Shown here: piece by piece, positions 56,995 through 64,000 of the stretch
Position numbering within the stretch: position 1 is the first letter of the stretch
Layout: every line of letters begins with the position of its first letter
Origin: Sphingomonas colocasiae
Lineage (GTDB): Bacteria; Pseudomonadota; Alphaproteobacteria; Sphingomonadales; Sphingomonadaceae
Assembly: GCF_019880585.1 (NCBI RefSeq)
Contig: NZ_JAINVV010000010.1
Location: 1-64,000 of the forward strand
Reading direction: 5' to 3'
Length of the DNA: 64,000 nucleotides
Program-made: the position numbers and the translations under genes
Notes under the pieces: model-generated
The model's database searches: none
What the model was told of the DNA's origin: nothing
The model's input: only the letters and a program-made list of their open reading frames with translations

Positions 56995-57891
56995 TCAGAT
57001 CGCGCCGCTGAACGTGTCGCATTGCGCGGGATCGCCCGTTTCCAGCCCGCGCTTCAGCCATTTCATGCGTTGGGCCGAGGTGCCGTGGGTGAAGCTTTCG
57101 GGCACGGGGCGCTGGCCGGCGGCTTTTTGCAGCGTATCATCCCCGATCGCGTTGGCGGCGGTCAGCCCTTCCTCCATGTCGCCGGGCTCCATCAGATTCT
57201 TGTCGTTCGCCGCCCAGACACCGGCATAGCAATCGGCCTGCAGTTCCATGCGCACCTGCAGCGCATTGCCTTGCGCGCGGCTGGCGCGTGCACGCTCCGC
57301 ATGGACCCGTTCGGCGGTGCCGGTGATGGTCTGGACGTGATGGCCCACTTCATGCGCGATCACATAGGCGCCGGCGAAATCGCCTTTCGCGCCGAAACGG
57401 TTGGCGAGCTCATCGAAGAAGGAGACGTCGAGATAGATGCGGTGATCGGCCGGGCAGTAGAAGGGACCCATCGCCGCCTGCGCCGCGCCGCAGCCCGACT
57501 GGTCGTTGTCGGTGTAGAAGACCAGCACCGGTTTTTCGTAGCTCTGGCCGTTCGCCTGGAAGATGTCGCTCCAGCGCCGTTCGGTCGAACCCAGCACTTT
57601 CAGGATCGTGCTGCGGAGCTGCGGATTGATCGTGGACCCGTCCGGGCCCGCCTGTGTGGAAGGTGCCTGTGTCTGCGACTGGGGCGCAGGTGTGCTGAGT
57701 TGGCCGCCGCCGAATGAATCGAGCCCGAACACCAGCGCGATGATGATCAATATCACGAGGCCGCCGCAGCCGATCTTCCCGCCGCCCAGGTTGAGGCCGC
57801 CGCCGCCCATCGGAAAGCCGAAACCGCGACCGCCACCGCCGCCGCTGCGATCCTCGAAGCTGGTGCTTTCCTGTTCGTCGTCCAACCGCAT
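56995..57891 (-). CDS. Neutral zinc metallopeptidase family membrane protein (YpfJ/KPN_02809-like)
   Basis: The 298-residue protein has a Gly-rich cytoplasmic N-terminus (SGGGGGRGFGFPMGGGG), one membrane helix (about 43-60), a Gln/Pro linker and a peptidase domain with YIAHEVGHH-like YVIAHEVGHH (near 176-185; HExxH zinc site) and ELQADCYAGVWA (third ligand, near 219). The layout matches the KPN_02809 family. Its substrates are unknown. Confidence 0.92.
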   Translation of the reverse strand: MRLDDEQESTSFEDRSGGGGGRGFGFPMGGGGLNLGGGKIGCGGLVILIIIALVFGLDSFGGGQLSTPAPQSQTQAPSTQAGPDGSTINPQLRSTILKVLGSTERRWSDIFQANGQSYEKPVLVFYTDNDQSGCGAAQAAMGPFYCPADHRIYLDVSFFDELANRFGAKGDFAGAYVIAHEVGHHVQTITGTAERVHAERARASRAQGNALQVRMELQADCYAGVWAANDKNLMEPGDMEEGLTAANAIGDDTLQKAAGQRPVPESFTHGTSAQRMKWLKRGLETGDPAQCDTFSGAI

Positions 57892-58065
57892 GGCGCGCTC
57901 CCCAGCCTGTGTGCGTCTCGATCCGTTTCAACGTTGCGCCACCCGAAGGCGTTGCGCGAAGCAAGTTATGGCGCAGCCCGCGCGTCGTGGACAGTCCTCT
58001 TGCATTGGCCTTCGCACACCGGAAGCGATGGCCCTGCGGAGCGTCTTCTGATATTGCGCTGCACA

Positions 58066-59235
58066 ATGGCTCGGCCCGATCCCGCTTCCAGTCGCCGTAC
58101 GGCACGCAACGCCGCGTTGCCGCTGCCCGATCAGGTCGCGCTCGTCCTGCAAGGTGGCGGTGCGCTGGGCAGCTATCAGGCCGGCGTGTTCGAGGCGCTG
58201 GCCGATACCGGCATCGAGATCGACTGGGTGGCGGGCATCTCGATCGGCGCGGTCAATGCGGCGCTGATCGCGGGCAATCCGCCCGAACGCCGGGTCGAAC
58301 GGCTGCGCGCCTTCTGGGATCGCGTCACCAGCGCATTGCCGAGCTTTCCGGTCTGGCACGACGATCAGCTCCGCGAGTTCCTGCACGAATGGTCGGCCGG
58401 CTTCGTCGCGGGTTTCGGCGTGCCCGGTTTCTTCAGTCCGCGCGCCATTCCGCCGATGCTGGCCGTGCCCGGCACGATGCAGGCGCTCAGCTTCTACGAC
58501 AGCGCGGCGCTGGCCGGCACGCTCGACGCGCTGGTCGACTGGGATCTGCTGAATGATGGGCCGATGCGGTTTTCCGTGGGGGCGGTGAACGTCGAATCGG
58601 GCAATTTCCGCTATTTCGACAATCGCATCGAACGCATCGACGCGCGCCACATCATGGCGTCGGGCGCGTTGCCGCCCGGCCTGCCGCCGATCGAGATCGA
58701 CGGCTGCCTGTGGTGGGATGGCGGGCTGGTGTCGAACACGCCGCTCAGCCATGTGCTCGACAATCAGTCGGGCGACCTGCTGGTCTTCCAGGTCGATCTG
58801 TTCTCCGCCGCGCATGATCGCCCGCGCACGATCATGGACGTGATGGCGCGCGAGAAGGAGATCCGCTTCTCCAGCCGCACGCGTCAGGTGTCGGACCAGT
58901 TGCTGAAACTGCGCAAGGAGCGGGAAGCGATCCGGCGCGCGCTCTCGAAACTGCCCGCGGACCTCGCCGAGGATCCCGATATGAAGGCGCTGGCGGAGCT
59001 GGCGCGCGAAAGCGCGGTCAATCTGGTCCATCTCATCTATCGCGCCAATGCCTGGGAGGGCGGTTCGCGCGACTATGAATTCTCGGCGCGCACCATGGCC
59101 GAGCATTGGCTGGCCGGGCATCAGGCGGTTTCCGGCGCGATCTCCAAGGCCGGGCTGCTCGCGACCAACATCATCGACGGCAAGACCGCCGCGTTCGATT
59201 TGTCTCCGCCGGCGACGGCGAAACCGGACATATGA
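58066..59235 (+). CDS. Patatin-like phospholipase with DUF3734 tail
   Basis: The 389-residue protein has the patatin oxyanion motif GGGALGSYQAG (near 30), nucleophile GISIG (near 57) and the catalytic DGG in WWDGGLVSNTP (near 222). The C-terminal third (IMDVMAREKEIRFSSRTRQ onward) matches DUF3734. These patatins are often next to 3-hydroxybutyrate dehydrogenase, as here, and have been linked to poly-hydroxybutyrate or lipid turnover. Confidence 0.9.
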   Translation: MARPDPASSRRTARNAALPLPDQVALVLQGGGALGSYQAGVFEALADTGIEIDWVAGISIGAVNAALIAGNPPERRVERLRAFWDRVTSALPSFPVWHDDQLREFLHEWSAGFVAGFGVPGFFSPRAIPPMLAVPGTMQALSFYDSAALAGTLDALVDWDLLNDGPMRFSVGAVNVESGNFRYFDNRIERIDARHIMASGALPPGLPPIEIDGCLWWDGGLVSNTPLSHVLDNQSGDLLVFQVDLFSAAHDRPRTIMDVMAREKEIRFSSRTRQVSDQLLKLRKEREAIRRALSKLPADLAEDPDMKALAELARESAVNLVHLIYRANAWEGGSRDYEFSARTMAEHWLAGHQAVSGAISKAGLLATNIIDGKTAAFDLSPPATAKPDI

Positions 59236-59249
59236 GTTTCCTGAACACC

Positions 59250-59333
59250 TTGTCATCATCCGGAAAGCGGGATTCCAGCCAATCTCCGGCATCATGCCCG
59301 GAGACCCTGGAGTCCCGCCTTCGCGGGAATGAC
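59250..59333. repeat. Composite REP-like repeat between patatin and bdhA
   Basis: TTGTCATCATCCGG...GCGGGATTCCAG is mirrored by CTGGAGTCCCGCCTTCGCGGGAATGACA, with an inner CTCCGGCATCATGCCCGGAG hairpin. The layout is the same as at 63048-63141. Confidence 0.65.
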
Positions 59334-59359
59334 ACCGAGATATCGAAAGGCTGACCAGA

Positions 59360-60145
59360 ATGTTCCTCAAGGGCAAGACCGCGCTCGTCACCGGCTCCAC
59401 CTCCGGCATCGGCCTCGCTTATGCCAAGGCGCTTGCCGCCGAAGGCGCGAACCTGATCATCAACGGCTTCGGCGATGCGCAGGCGATCGAGACGGAGCGT
59501 GCGGCGCTGGCGCAGGCGAGCGGCGGCGATGCGATGTATAGCGGCCACGATCTGACCAAGGTCGATGAGATCGAGGCGATGATGGCGGAGGCCGCCAAGG
59601 CGTTCGGCGGCGTCGACATCCTGATCAACAATGCCGGAGTCCAGCATGTCGCGCCCGTCGAGGAGTTTCCGCTCGACAAATGGAATCTGATCATCGCGCT
59701 CAATCTGAACGCGGCGTTCCACACCACCCGCCTTGCCGTGCCGCACATGAAGCAGAGCAAATGGGGGCGGATCATCCAGACGGCCTCCGCGCATTCGCTC
59801 GTCGCCTCGCCGTTCAAATCGGCCTATGTCACCGCCAAGCACGGTCTGGCCGGCTTCACCAAGACGGTCGCGCTCGAACTCGCCACGTTCGGCGTCACCG
59901 CCAACTGCATCTCGCCGGGCTATGTCTGGACGCCGCTCGTCGAGAACCAGATCCCGGACACGATGAAGGCGCGCAACATGACGCGCGAGCAGGTGATGAA
60001 CGACGTGCTCCTCGCGGGCCAGCCCACCAAGACCTTCGTCACGGTCGAACAGGTGGCGGCGCTCGCGCTGTTCCTGTGCCGCGACGAAGCCAGCACGATC
60101 ACCGGCGCCAATCTGTCGGTCGACGGCGGATGGACGGCGCAATAA
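59360..60145 (+). CDS. bdhA: 3-hydroxybutyrate dehydrogenase
   Basis: The 261-residue SDR has GSTSGIG (near 12), NNAG (near 92), catalytic Ser in TASAHSLVAS (near 144), YVTAK (near 156) and NCISPGYVWTPLV (near 187), the last typical of D-3-hydroxybutyrate dehydrogenases. It converts 3-hydroxybutyrate to acetoacetate with NAD. It probably works with the upstream patatin in mobilising storage polymer or ketone bodies. Confidence 0.94.
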   Translation: MFLKGKTALVTGSTSGIGLAYAKALAAEGANLIINGFGDAQAIETERAALAQASGGDAMYSGHDLTKVDEIEAMMAEAAKAFGGVDILINNAGVQHVAPVEEFPLDKWNLIIALNLNAAFHTTRLAVPHMKQSKWGRIIQTASAHSLVASPFKSAYVTAKHGLAGFTKTVALELATFGVTANCISPGYVWTPLVENQIPDTMKARNMTREQVMNDVLLAGQPTKTFVTVEQVAALALFLCRDEASTITGANLSVDGGWTAQ

Positions 60146-60223
60146 TTCGGTAGGGGTTTTCCGCACTGGTCCTTTCGGTGGCGCCCTGTCATGCTGGCTC
60201 CCGTCAGTTACGATAGGGTCGCC

Positions 60224-60856
60224 ATGAATGCAGTTTTCCGGGGGGCGCTCATTGCCCTTCTGGTCGCGGGATGCACGTCCAAGGGGCCGTCCGGGGTAAG
60301 ATCGTCTTCCGCTCCGATGGCGGCCGACTGGCGCAAGGTCGCGACCGCGGCCGATCGCCAAAGGCTGCGGGATTGGCGGACCGCCTTCACGACGGCGTTG
60401 CGGCAGGCGCGCCTGTCGCATGCCGCGCAGGTCGCGAACCAGGGCGCGCTGCTCGAACCCGATGCGGCGATCGCCGATCCCGACGGCATCCCGCCCGGCG
60501 CCTATCGCTGCCGCGTCATCAAACTGGGTGCGAAAAGCGCGGGCATGAGCGACTATACCGCTTATCCGGCCTTCAACTGCGACATCGCGGACGAGGGCGA
60601 GGTTTCGAGCTTCACCAAGACCAGCGGATCGCAGCGGCCCGTCGGCCTCGTGTTCAACGACGATGGCGGCCGCCAGATCTTTCTGGGCACGCTGATGCTG
60701 GGCGACGAGACCCAGGCGATCGATTATGGCCGCGATGCCGATCGCGACATGGCCGGCGCGGTCGAGAAGATCGGCCCGCGCCGCTGGCGGATGATCCTGC
60801 CCTGGCCGCGTTTCGAATCGATGATGGACGTGATCGAACTGGTGCCGGCGGGCTAG
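60224..60856 (+). CDS. DUF4893 lipoprotein
   Basis: The 210-residue protein has a lipobox (LIALLVAGC, Cys near 17) and the DUF4893 body: DWRKVATAADRQRLRDWRTAF (near 35; key residues W, A, R, W), PGAYRCRVIKLG (near 102), YPAFNCDI and RPVGLVFNDDGGRQIFLGT. The domain is typical of sphingomonads and its role is unknown. Confidence 0.85.
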   Translation: MNAVFRGALIALLVAGCTSKGPSGVRSSSAPMAADWRKVATAADRQRLRDWRTAFTTALRQARLSHAAQVANQGALLEPDAAIADPDGIPPGAYRCRVIKLGAKSAGMSDYTAYPAFNCDIADEGEVSSFTKTSGSQRPVGLVFNDDGGRQIFLGTLMLGDETQAIDYGRDADRDMAGAVEKIGPRRWRMILPWPRFESMMDVIELVPAG

Positions 60857-60916
60857 AGCGGACTGCGCAAAACCTGAATCGCGAAGTCCGCTCTAGATGT
60901 TTGTGATCGCATCGTT

Positions 60917-60957
60917 TTTACGGAAAACCGGTTCCCACTTTTCCGCACGATGCTCTA
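60917..60957. repeat. Copy of the GGTTCCCACTTTTCC hairpin repeat
   Basis: ACGGAAAACCGGTTCCCACTTTTCCG is the reverse complement of the core at 47244-47292; GATCGCATCG and CGATGCTC flank it. Confidence 0.65.
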
Positions 60958-60991
60958 AGGATTTCTCTCTTGTCTCGGCTCTTCTCTCCCT

Positions 60992-61082
60992 GTCGCTCCA
61001 GCGAAAGCTGGAGCCCATGCGATCCTTGCAGATTTCGCGATGTTCCAGCCATTGCATGGGCTCAAGCTTCCGCTGGAGCGAC
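60992..61082. repeat. 29-bp inverted repeat upstream of the M20D gene
   Basis: GTCGCTCCAGCGAAAGC... (60992-61020) is mirrored at 61054-61082 with two mismatches, 33 bases apart. It lies 62 bases before the amidohydrolase start; a dispersed element or leader hairpin. Confidence 0.7.
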
Positions 61083-61144
61083 GAAGGGTTTTGAGTTCAA
61101 CGGCTTTTCGGCCTAGCGTCCCGCGCATCATCTGGGAGACCCGA

Positions 61145-62461
61145 ATGCGCCGCCTTGCCCCCGTCCTTGCTCTGCCTCTGCTGTTCGCCACCCCCGCGCT
61201 TGCCGATCCGCTGCGCGATGCCGTCGCGAAGGACATGCCGGCGGTGATGCCGCTCTATCGCGACCTGCACGCCAATCCCGAATTGAGCATGAAGGAGGTC
61301 AACACCGCCGCGAAGCTCGCGGTGGAGGCGCGCAAGCTGGGCTTCAAGGTGACCGAGAAGGTCGGCGTGACCGGCGTGGTCGCGGTGATGGAGAATGGCC
61401 CCGGCCCGGTGCTGCTGATCCGCGCCGACATGGACGGGCTGCCCGTTCCCGAACAGACCGGGCTCCCCTTCGCCAGCAAGGCCAAGGGCGTGAGCGCGAC
61501 CGGCGTCGAGACCAGCGTGATGCACGCCTGCGGGCATGACACGCACATGACCGCCTGGGTCGCCACCGCGAAGCGGCTGGCGGCGATGAAGGATCAATGG
61601 TCGGGCACGCTCGTCATGATCCTGCAGCCGGGCGAGGAGACGAGCGAAGGCGCCAAGGCGATGCTCGCCGACGGGCTGTTCACGCGATTCCCCAAGCCGC
61701 AATATGCGCTCGCCTTCCATGACAGCGCCTCGCTGCCCGCCGGCACGATCGGCTACACGTCCGGCCCCGCCGCCGCGACGGTCGATAGCGTCGACCTGAT
61801 CGTGAAGGGGCTGGGCGGGCATGGCGCCGTGCCGCAGGCGACCAAGGATCCGATCGTGCTCGCTTCACGCATCGTCGGCGCGTTGCAGACGTTGGTGAGC
61901 CGCGAGCTCGATCCGCAGGATGCCGCAGTGGTCACCGTCGGCAGTTTCCAGGCCGGTGCCAAGCACAATGTGATCCCGGACGAGGCGAAGCTGTTGCTGA
62001 CCGTGCGCACCTATAACGACAAGGCGCGAGAACTGATGCTGGGCGGCATCGCCCGCATCGCGAAGGGCGAGGCGATCGCGGCCGGAGTGCCGGAAGACAA
62101 GATGCCGGTCGTGACGGTTCAGCGTGACACCTCCACCCCGGCCGCGATCAATACCCCGGAATTCACGGCGCGCATGGCCGGCTTCTTCGCCGCTCGCTTT
62201 GGAAAGGATCGGGTGACGGCCGTGCCGCCGCCGATGGTGGGTGAGGATTTCGGGCGCTATCGCGATGCCGACAAGTCGATCCAGAGCCTGTTGTTCTGGG
62301 TGGGTGGCGTGCCCAGGGCGAAATGGGATGCCGCGGGCGGTGATCTCACGACGCTGCCCTCGCTGCACAGTCCGTTCTGGGCGCCGGAGGCGGAGACGGT
62401 CATCTCCACCGCAACGGAAGCGATGACGGCGGCGGCGCTCGATATTCTGAAGAAGGGCTGA
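61145..62461 (+). CDS. Exported M20D amidohydrolase (N-acyl amino acid or hippurate hydrolase-like)
   Basis: The 438-residue protein has a signal peptide (ATPALAD) and M20D motifs: RRDLHANPELS-like YRDLHANPELS (near 39), RADMDGLPV (near 97), HACGHDTHM (near 130, metal ligands), QPGEETSEGA (near 163, catalytic Glu pair) and GGHGAVPQATKDP (near 224, dimer domain). M20D enzymes cleave N-acyl, hippurate or IAA conjugates. The stop overlaps the next ATG (TGATG). Confidence 0.92.
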   Translation: MRRLAPVLALPLLFATPALADPLRDAVAKDMPAVMPLYRDLHANPELSMKEVNTAAKLAVEARKLGFKVTEKVGVTGVVAVMENGPGPVLLIRADMDGLPVPEQTGLPFASKAKGVSATGVETSVMHACGHDTHMTAWVATAKRLAAMKDQWSGTLVMILQPGEETSEGAKAMLADGLFTRFPKPQYALAFHDSASLPAGTIGYTSGPAAATVDSVDLIVKGLGGHGAVPQATKDPIVLASRIVGALQTLVSRELDPQDAAVVTVGSFQAGAKHNVIPDEAKLLLTVRTYNDKARELMLGGIARIAKGEAIAAGVPEDKMPVVTVQRDTSTPAAINTPEFTARMAGFFAARFGKDRVTAVPPPMVGEDFGRYRDADKSIQSLLFWVGGVPRAKWDAAGGDLTTLPSLHSPFWAPEAETVISTATEAMTAAALDILKKG

Positions 62462-63021
62462 TGCTTTTCCGCCGCGAGACGCTGGATGGCATCGCGGCGG
62501 GACGCATCACGCTCCAGTTCCGCCGCTGGAAGGCGCCCGCGGCCAGAACGGGCGGCGCCCAGCTTACATCGATCGGCCTCGTCGCGTTCGATCGCGTCGA
62601 GCCGATGGCACTGGATGCGCTGACCGACGAAGACGCGCGCGCCGCCGGCCACCCCGATCTTGCTGCGCTGAAGGCCGAACTCTCGGCGCGCGATGGCGAC
62701 CTCTATCGCATCGCCGTCCGCCCGGCCGGCGCAGACCCGCGCCCGGCGCTTCGCGAGGATGCGGACCTGTCGGATGCCGCGATCGCGGACCTGCTGGGGA
62801 GAACCGACCAGGTGTTCGCCCGCGCGGCGCTTGAGCTGATCGAACGCTTTCCCGGACGGCGCGCGCCCGATCTCGCCGCGGAACTCGGGCTTGAGACCGC
62901 GATCTTCAAACCGCGTGTCCGTGCGCTCAAGGCCAAGGGGCTGACCGAAAGTCTGGCGGTGGGATATCGGCTTTCGCCGCGTGGCGAGCGGGTGTTGCGG
63001 TGGCTGGAACTGAATATCTGA
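62461..63021 (+). CDS. Two-part protein: ASCH/PUA-like N-terminus, helical C-terminus
   Basis: The 186-residue protein begins LFRRETLDGIAAGRITLQFRRW, the pattern of small ASCH (PUA-like, RNA-binding) domains, continued by SIGLVAFDRVEPMAL and YRIAVRPAG. The C-terminal part (about 115-186) looks like a winged helix (DLAAELGLETAIFKPRVRALKAKGLTE, then LSPRGERVL). It is translationally coupled to the amidohydrolase. Function unknown. Confidence 0.65.
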   Translation: MLFRRETLDGIAAGRITLQFRRWKAPAARTGGAQLTSIGLVAFDRVEPMALDALTDEDARAAGHPDLAALKAELSARDGDLYRIAVRPAGADPRPALREDADLSDAAIADLLGRTDQVFARAALELIERFPGRRAPDLAAELGLETAIFKPRVRALKAKGLTESLAVGYRLSPRGERVLRWLELNI

Positions 63022-63047
63022 TGCTTCTTCGAGCCATCCATAACCAC

Positions 63048-63141
63048 CCTTGTCATTCCCGCGCACGCGGGAATCCAGCTGCACTACGTTTTCCGGACAG
63101 ATCTGCGCCACTGGATTCCCGCGTTCGCGGGAATGACAAGG
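63048..63141. repeat. Composite REP-like element (two hairpins in mirror order)
   Basis: CCTTGTCATTCCCGCG-CACGCGGGAATCCAG and CTGGATTCCCGCGTTCGCGGGAATGACAAGG are mirror copies about 30 bases apart, as in BIME-type elements. It fills the gap between convergent genes and may terminate both. Confidence 0.8.
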
Positions 63142-63152
63142 AATTGGCCTGA

Positions 63153-63911
63153 TCAGATCTCCTCGAAATCGCCGCCGCGACCCTTTCCTCCGGTGAAGCG
63201 CGCGGCGCCGGCTTCAGCGCCATGGCGCAGCGGGGCTTCGCCCTCGCGGCCCTCGAATCGCAGCGCATCCTCGATCGTCATGTCCCATTGGCGATGGGCG
63301 GACATGCGATCCGTCTTCATGCACAGCGCTGGAAAACGGGCGATCTCGGCGGCCAGCGCCTGCGCCGCCGACAGCGCGCCGCCGGCGGGCACCAGCCGGT
63401 TGGCGAGGCCCATCGCCAGGGCTTCGGGGGCTTCGACCGGCCGTCCGGTCAGGATCATGTCGAGCGCGTGGCCTTGCCCCACGATGCGCGGCAGCCGCAC
63501 CGTTCCGCCATCGATCAGCGGCACGCCCCAGCGCCGGCAGAACACGCCGAAGATCGCGGTCTCGGAAGCGACGCGCAGGTCGCACCACAAAGCGAGTTCC
63601 AGCCCGCCGGCGACCGCATGGCCTTCCACCGCCGCGATCACGGGCTTGGACAGCAACATGCGGGTCGGCCCCATCGGTCCGACGCCCTCGGGCTCGTACC
63701 GGGTCTGGCCGACAGCGCCCAGATCGAAGCCGGCGCAGAAGGTGCCACCCGATCCAGTCAGGATCGCGACATCGACGGCATCGTCCGCATCGAACGCGGC
63801 AAAGGCGTCCCGCAGCGCATTGGCGGTCGCGGGATCGACAGCATTGCGCTTGTCGGGCCGGTGGATCGTCACCGTCCGCACCGGGCCGTCGTCGGAAATC
63901 AGCACCGTCAT
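63153..63911 (-). CDS. Enoyl-CoA hydratase/isomerase (crotonase family)
   Basis: The 252-residue protein has the crotonase oxyanion segments GGTFCAGFDLGAV (near 55-67) and AVEGHAVAGGLELALWCDLRVA (near 95-116; key GGxxL), and the catalytic Glu region GVFCRRWGVPLIDGGTVRLPR (near 121-141; D replaces the usual E in the last part). It acts on enoyl-CoA thioesters. ATG at 63911 is preferred for GGGGAAG upstream; GTG at 63938 is possible. Confidence 0.88.
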   Translation of the reverse strand: MTVLISDDGPVRTVTIHRPDKRNAVDPATANALRDAFAAFDADDAVDVAILTGSGGTFCAGFDLGAVGQTRYEPEGVGPMGPTRMLLSKPVIAAVEGHAVAGGLELALWCDLRVASETAIFGVFCRRWGVPLIDGGTVRLPRIVGQGHALDMILTGRPVEAPEALAMGLANRLVPAGGALSAAQALAAEIARFPALCMKTDRMSAHRQWDMTIEDALRFEGREGEAPLRHGAEAGAARFTGGKGRGGDFEEI

Positions 63912-63944
63912 CCGGCTTCCCCGCTCATGGCCCGTCACATCGGC

Positions 63945-64000
63945 TCAGGCCGGCTCGGGCGTCAGTCGTCCGGTCGTCCGCGCGGCCGGTTGAGGGGCCG
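63945..64000 (-). CDS. Possible C-terminus of a gene running off the window
   Basis: One minus-strand frame is open from the window edge to a TGA at 63945-63947 (ending ...GRLTPEPA), 33 bases before the enoyl-CoA hydratase start. Another frame stops at 63962. With only 18 codons this cannot be confirmed. Confidence 0.3.
   Translation of the reverse strand, partial: APQPAARTTGRLTPEPA

Noticed and set aside
63048-63141. CRISPR-like repeats
   Set aside because: There are only two mirror copies, not direct repeats with regular spacers.

Overview
The window is a chromosomal stretch of a high-GC alphaproteobacterium, most likely Sphingomonadales (Sphingomonas or a close relative). The signs are a TonB-dependent receptor with a catabolic cluster, Sphingomonas-type DUF4893 and DUF2171 proteins, a linked dnaN-recF-gyrB order, and many CATTCCCGCG/CGCGGGAATG-type intergenic palindromes. 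Gene density is ordinary, with many ATGA or GTGA stop/start overlaps. I see no prophage, transposase, CRISPR array or rRNA operon.

Layout. 0-10 kb: a DUF1328 gene bracketed by a 72-bp inverted repeat, a metallophosphoesterase, a GDT1/UPF0016 manganese-exporter gene behind a yybP-ykoY Mn2+ riboswitch, dps, a class V aminotransferase, a second UPF0016 paralogue with a small unknown gene, an exported M20 peptidase, and the divergent ligase-associated helicase/exonuclease pair without an adjacent ligase. 10-20.3 kb: a catabolic island with a TonB-dependent receptor, RpiR regulator, APC permease, DUF1611 (DgcN-like) enzyme, dipeptide-epimerase (DgcA-like) enzyme, exported serine hydrolase and D-aminoacylase-like amidohydrolase. 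Both divergent promoter regions share sequence words, so I infer one RpiR-controlled unit for D-amino-acid or D-residue-peptide use. 20.4-26.7 kb: a 145-bp imperfect palindrome, then dnaN-recF-gyrB-2OG oxygenase, and a small outer-membrane barrel.

26.8-36.3 kb: a histidine phosphatase, rlmN, a TauE/SafE permease, a cytochrome b plus Tat/lipoprotein molybdoenzyme pair, a cyclopropane-fatty-acid synthase, a BdcA/BdcR-like divergent pair with two visible operators, and argG. 36.3-41.7 kb: membrane and glycolipid genes (PAP2, GtrA, GT87, methyltransferase, GT-C-like protein). 41.7-46.2 kb: tightly packed yggT-yggU-folD-unknown-marC and queuosine transporter-argB operons. 46.3-49.8 kb: hydroxyacyl-CoA dehydrogenase and a complete YfiR-YfiN-YfiB-like c-di-GMP signalling operon.

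49.8-64 kb: a His-rich CDF exporter, DUF1697/DUF2585, gmk, small membrane proteins, NUDIX and extensin-like genes, tRNA-Ala(CGC), a DUF2171 stress-type protein, an atypical tRNA-Tyr(GTA), a zinc metallopeptidase, a patatin/3-hydroxybutyrate dehydrogenase pair, DUF4893, an M20D amidohydrolase, an ASCH-like protein and an enoyl-CoA hydratase. All functional assignments come from reading motifs by eye; no database search was run.
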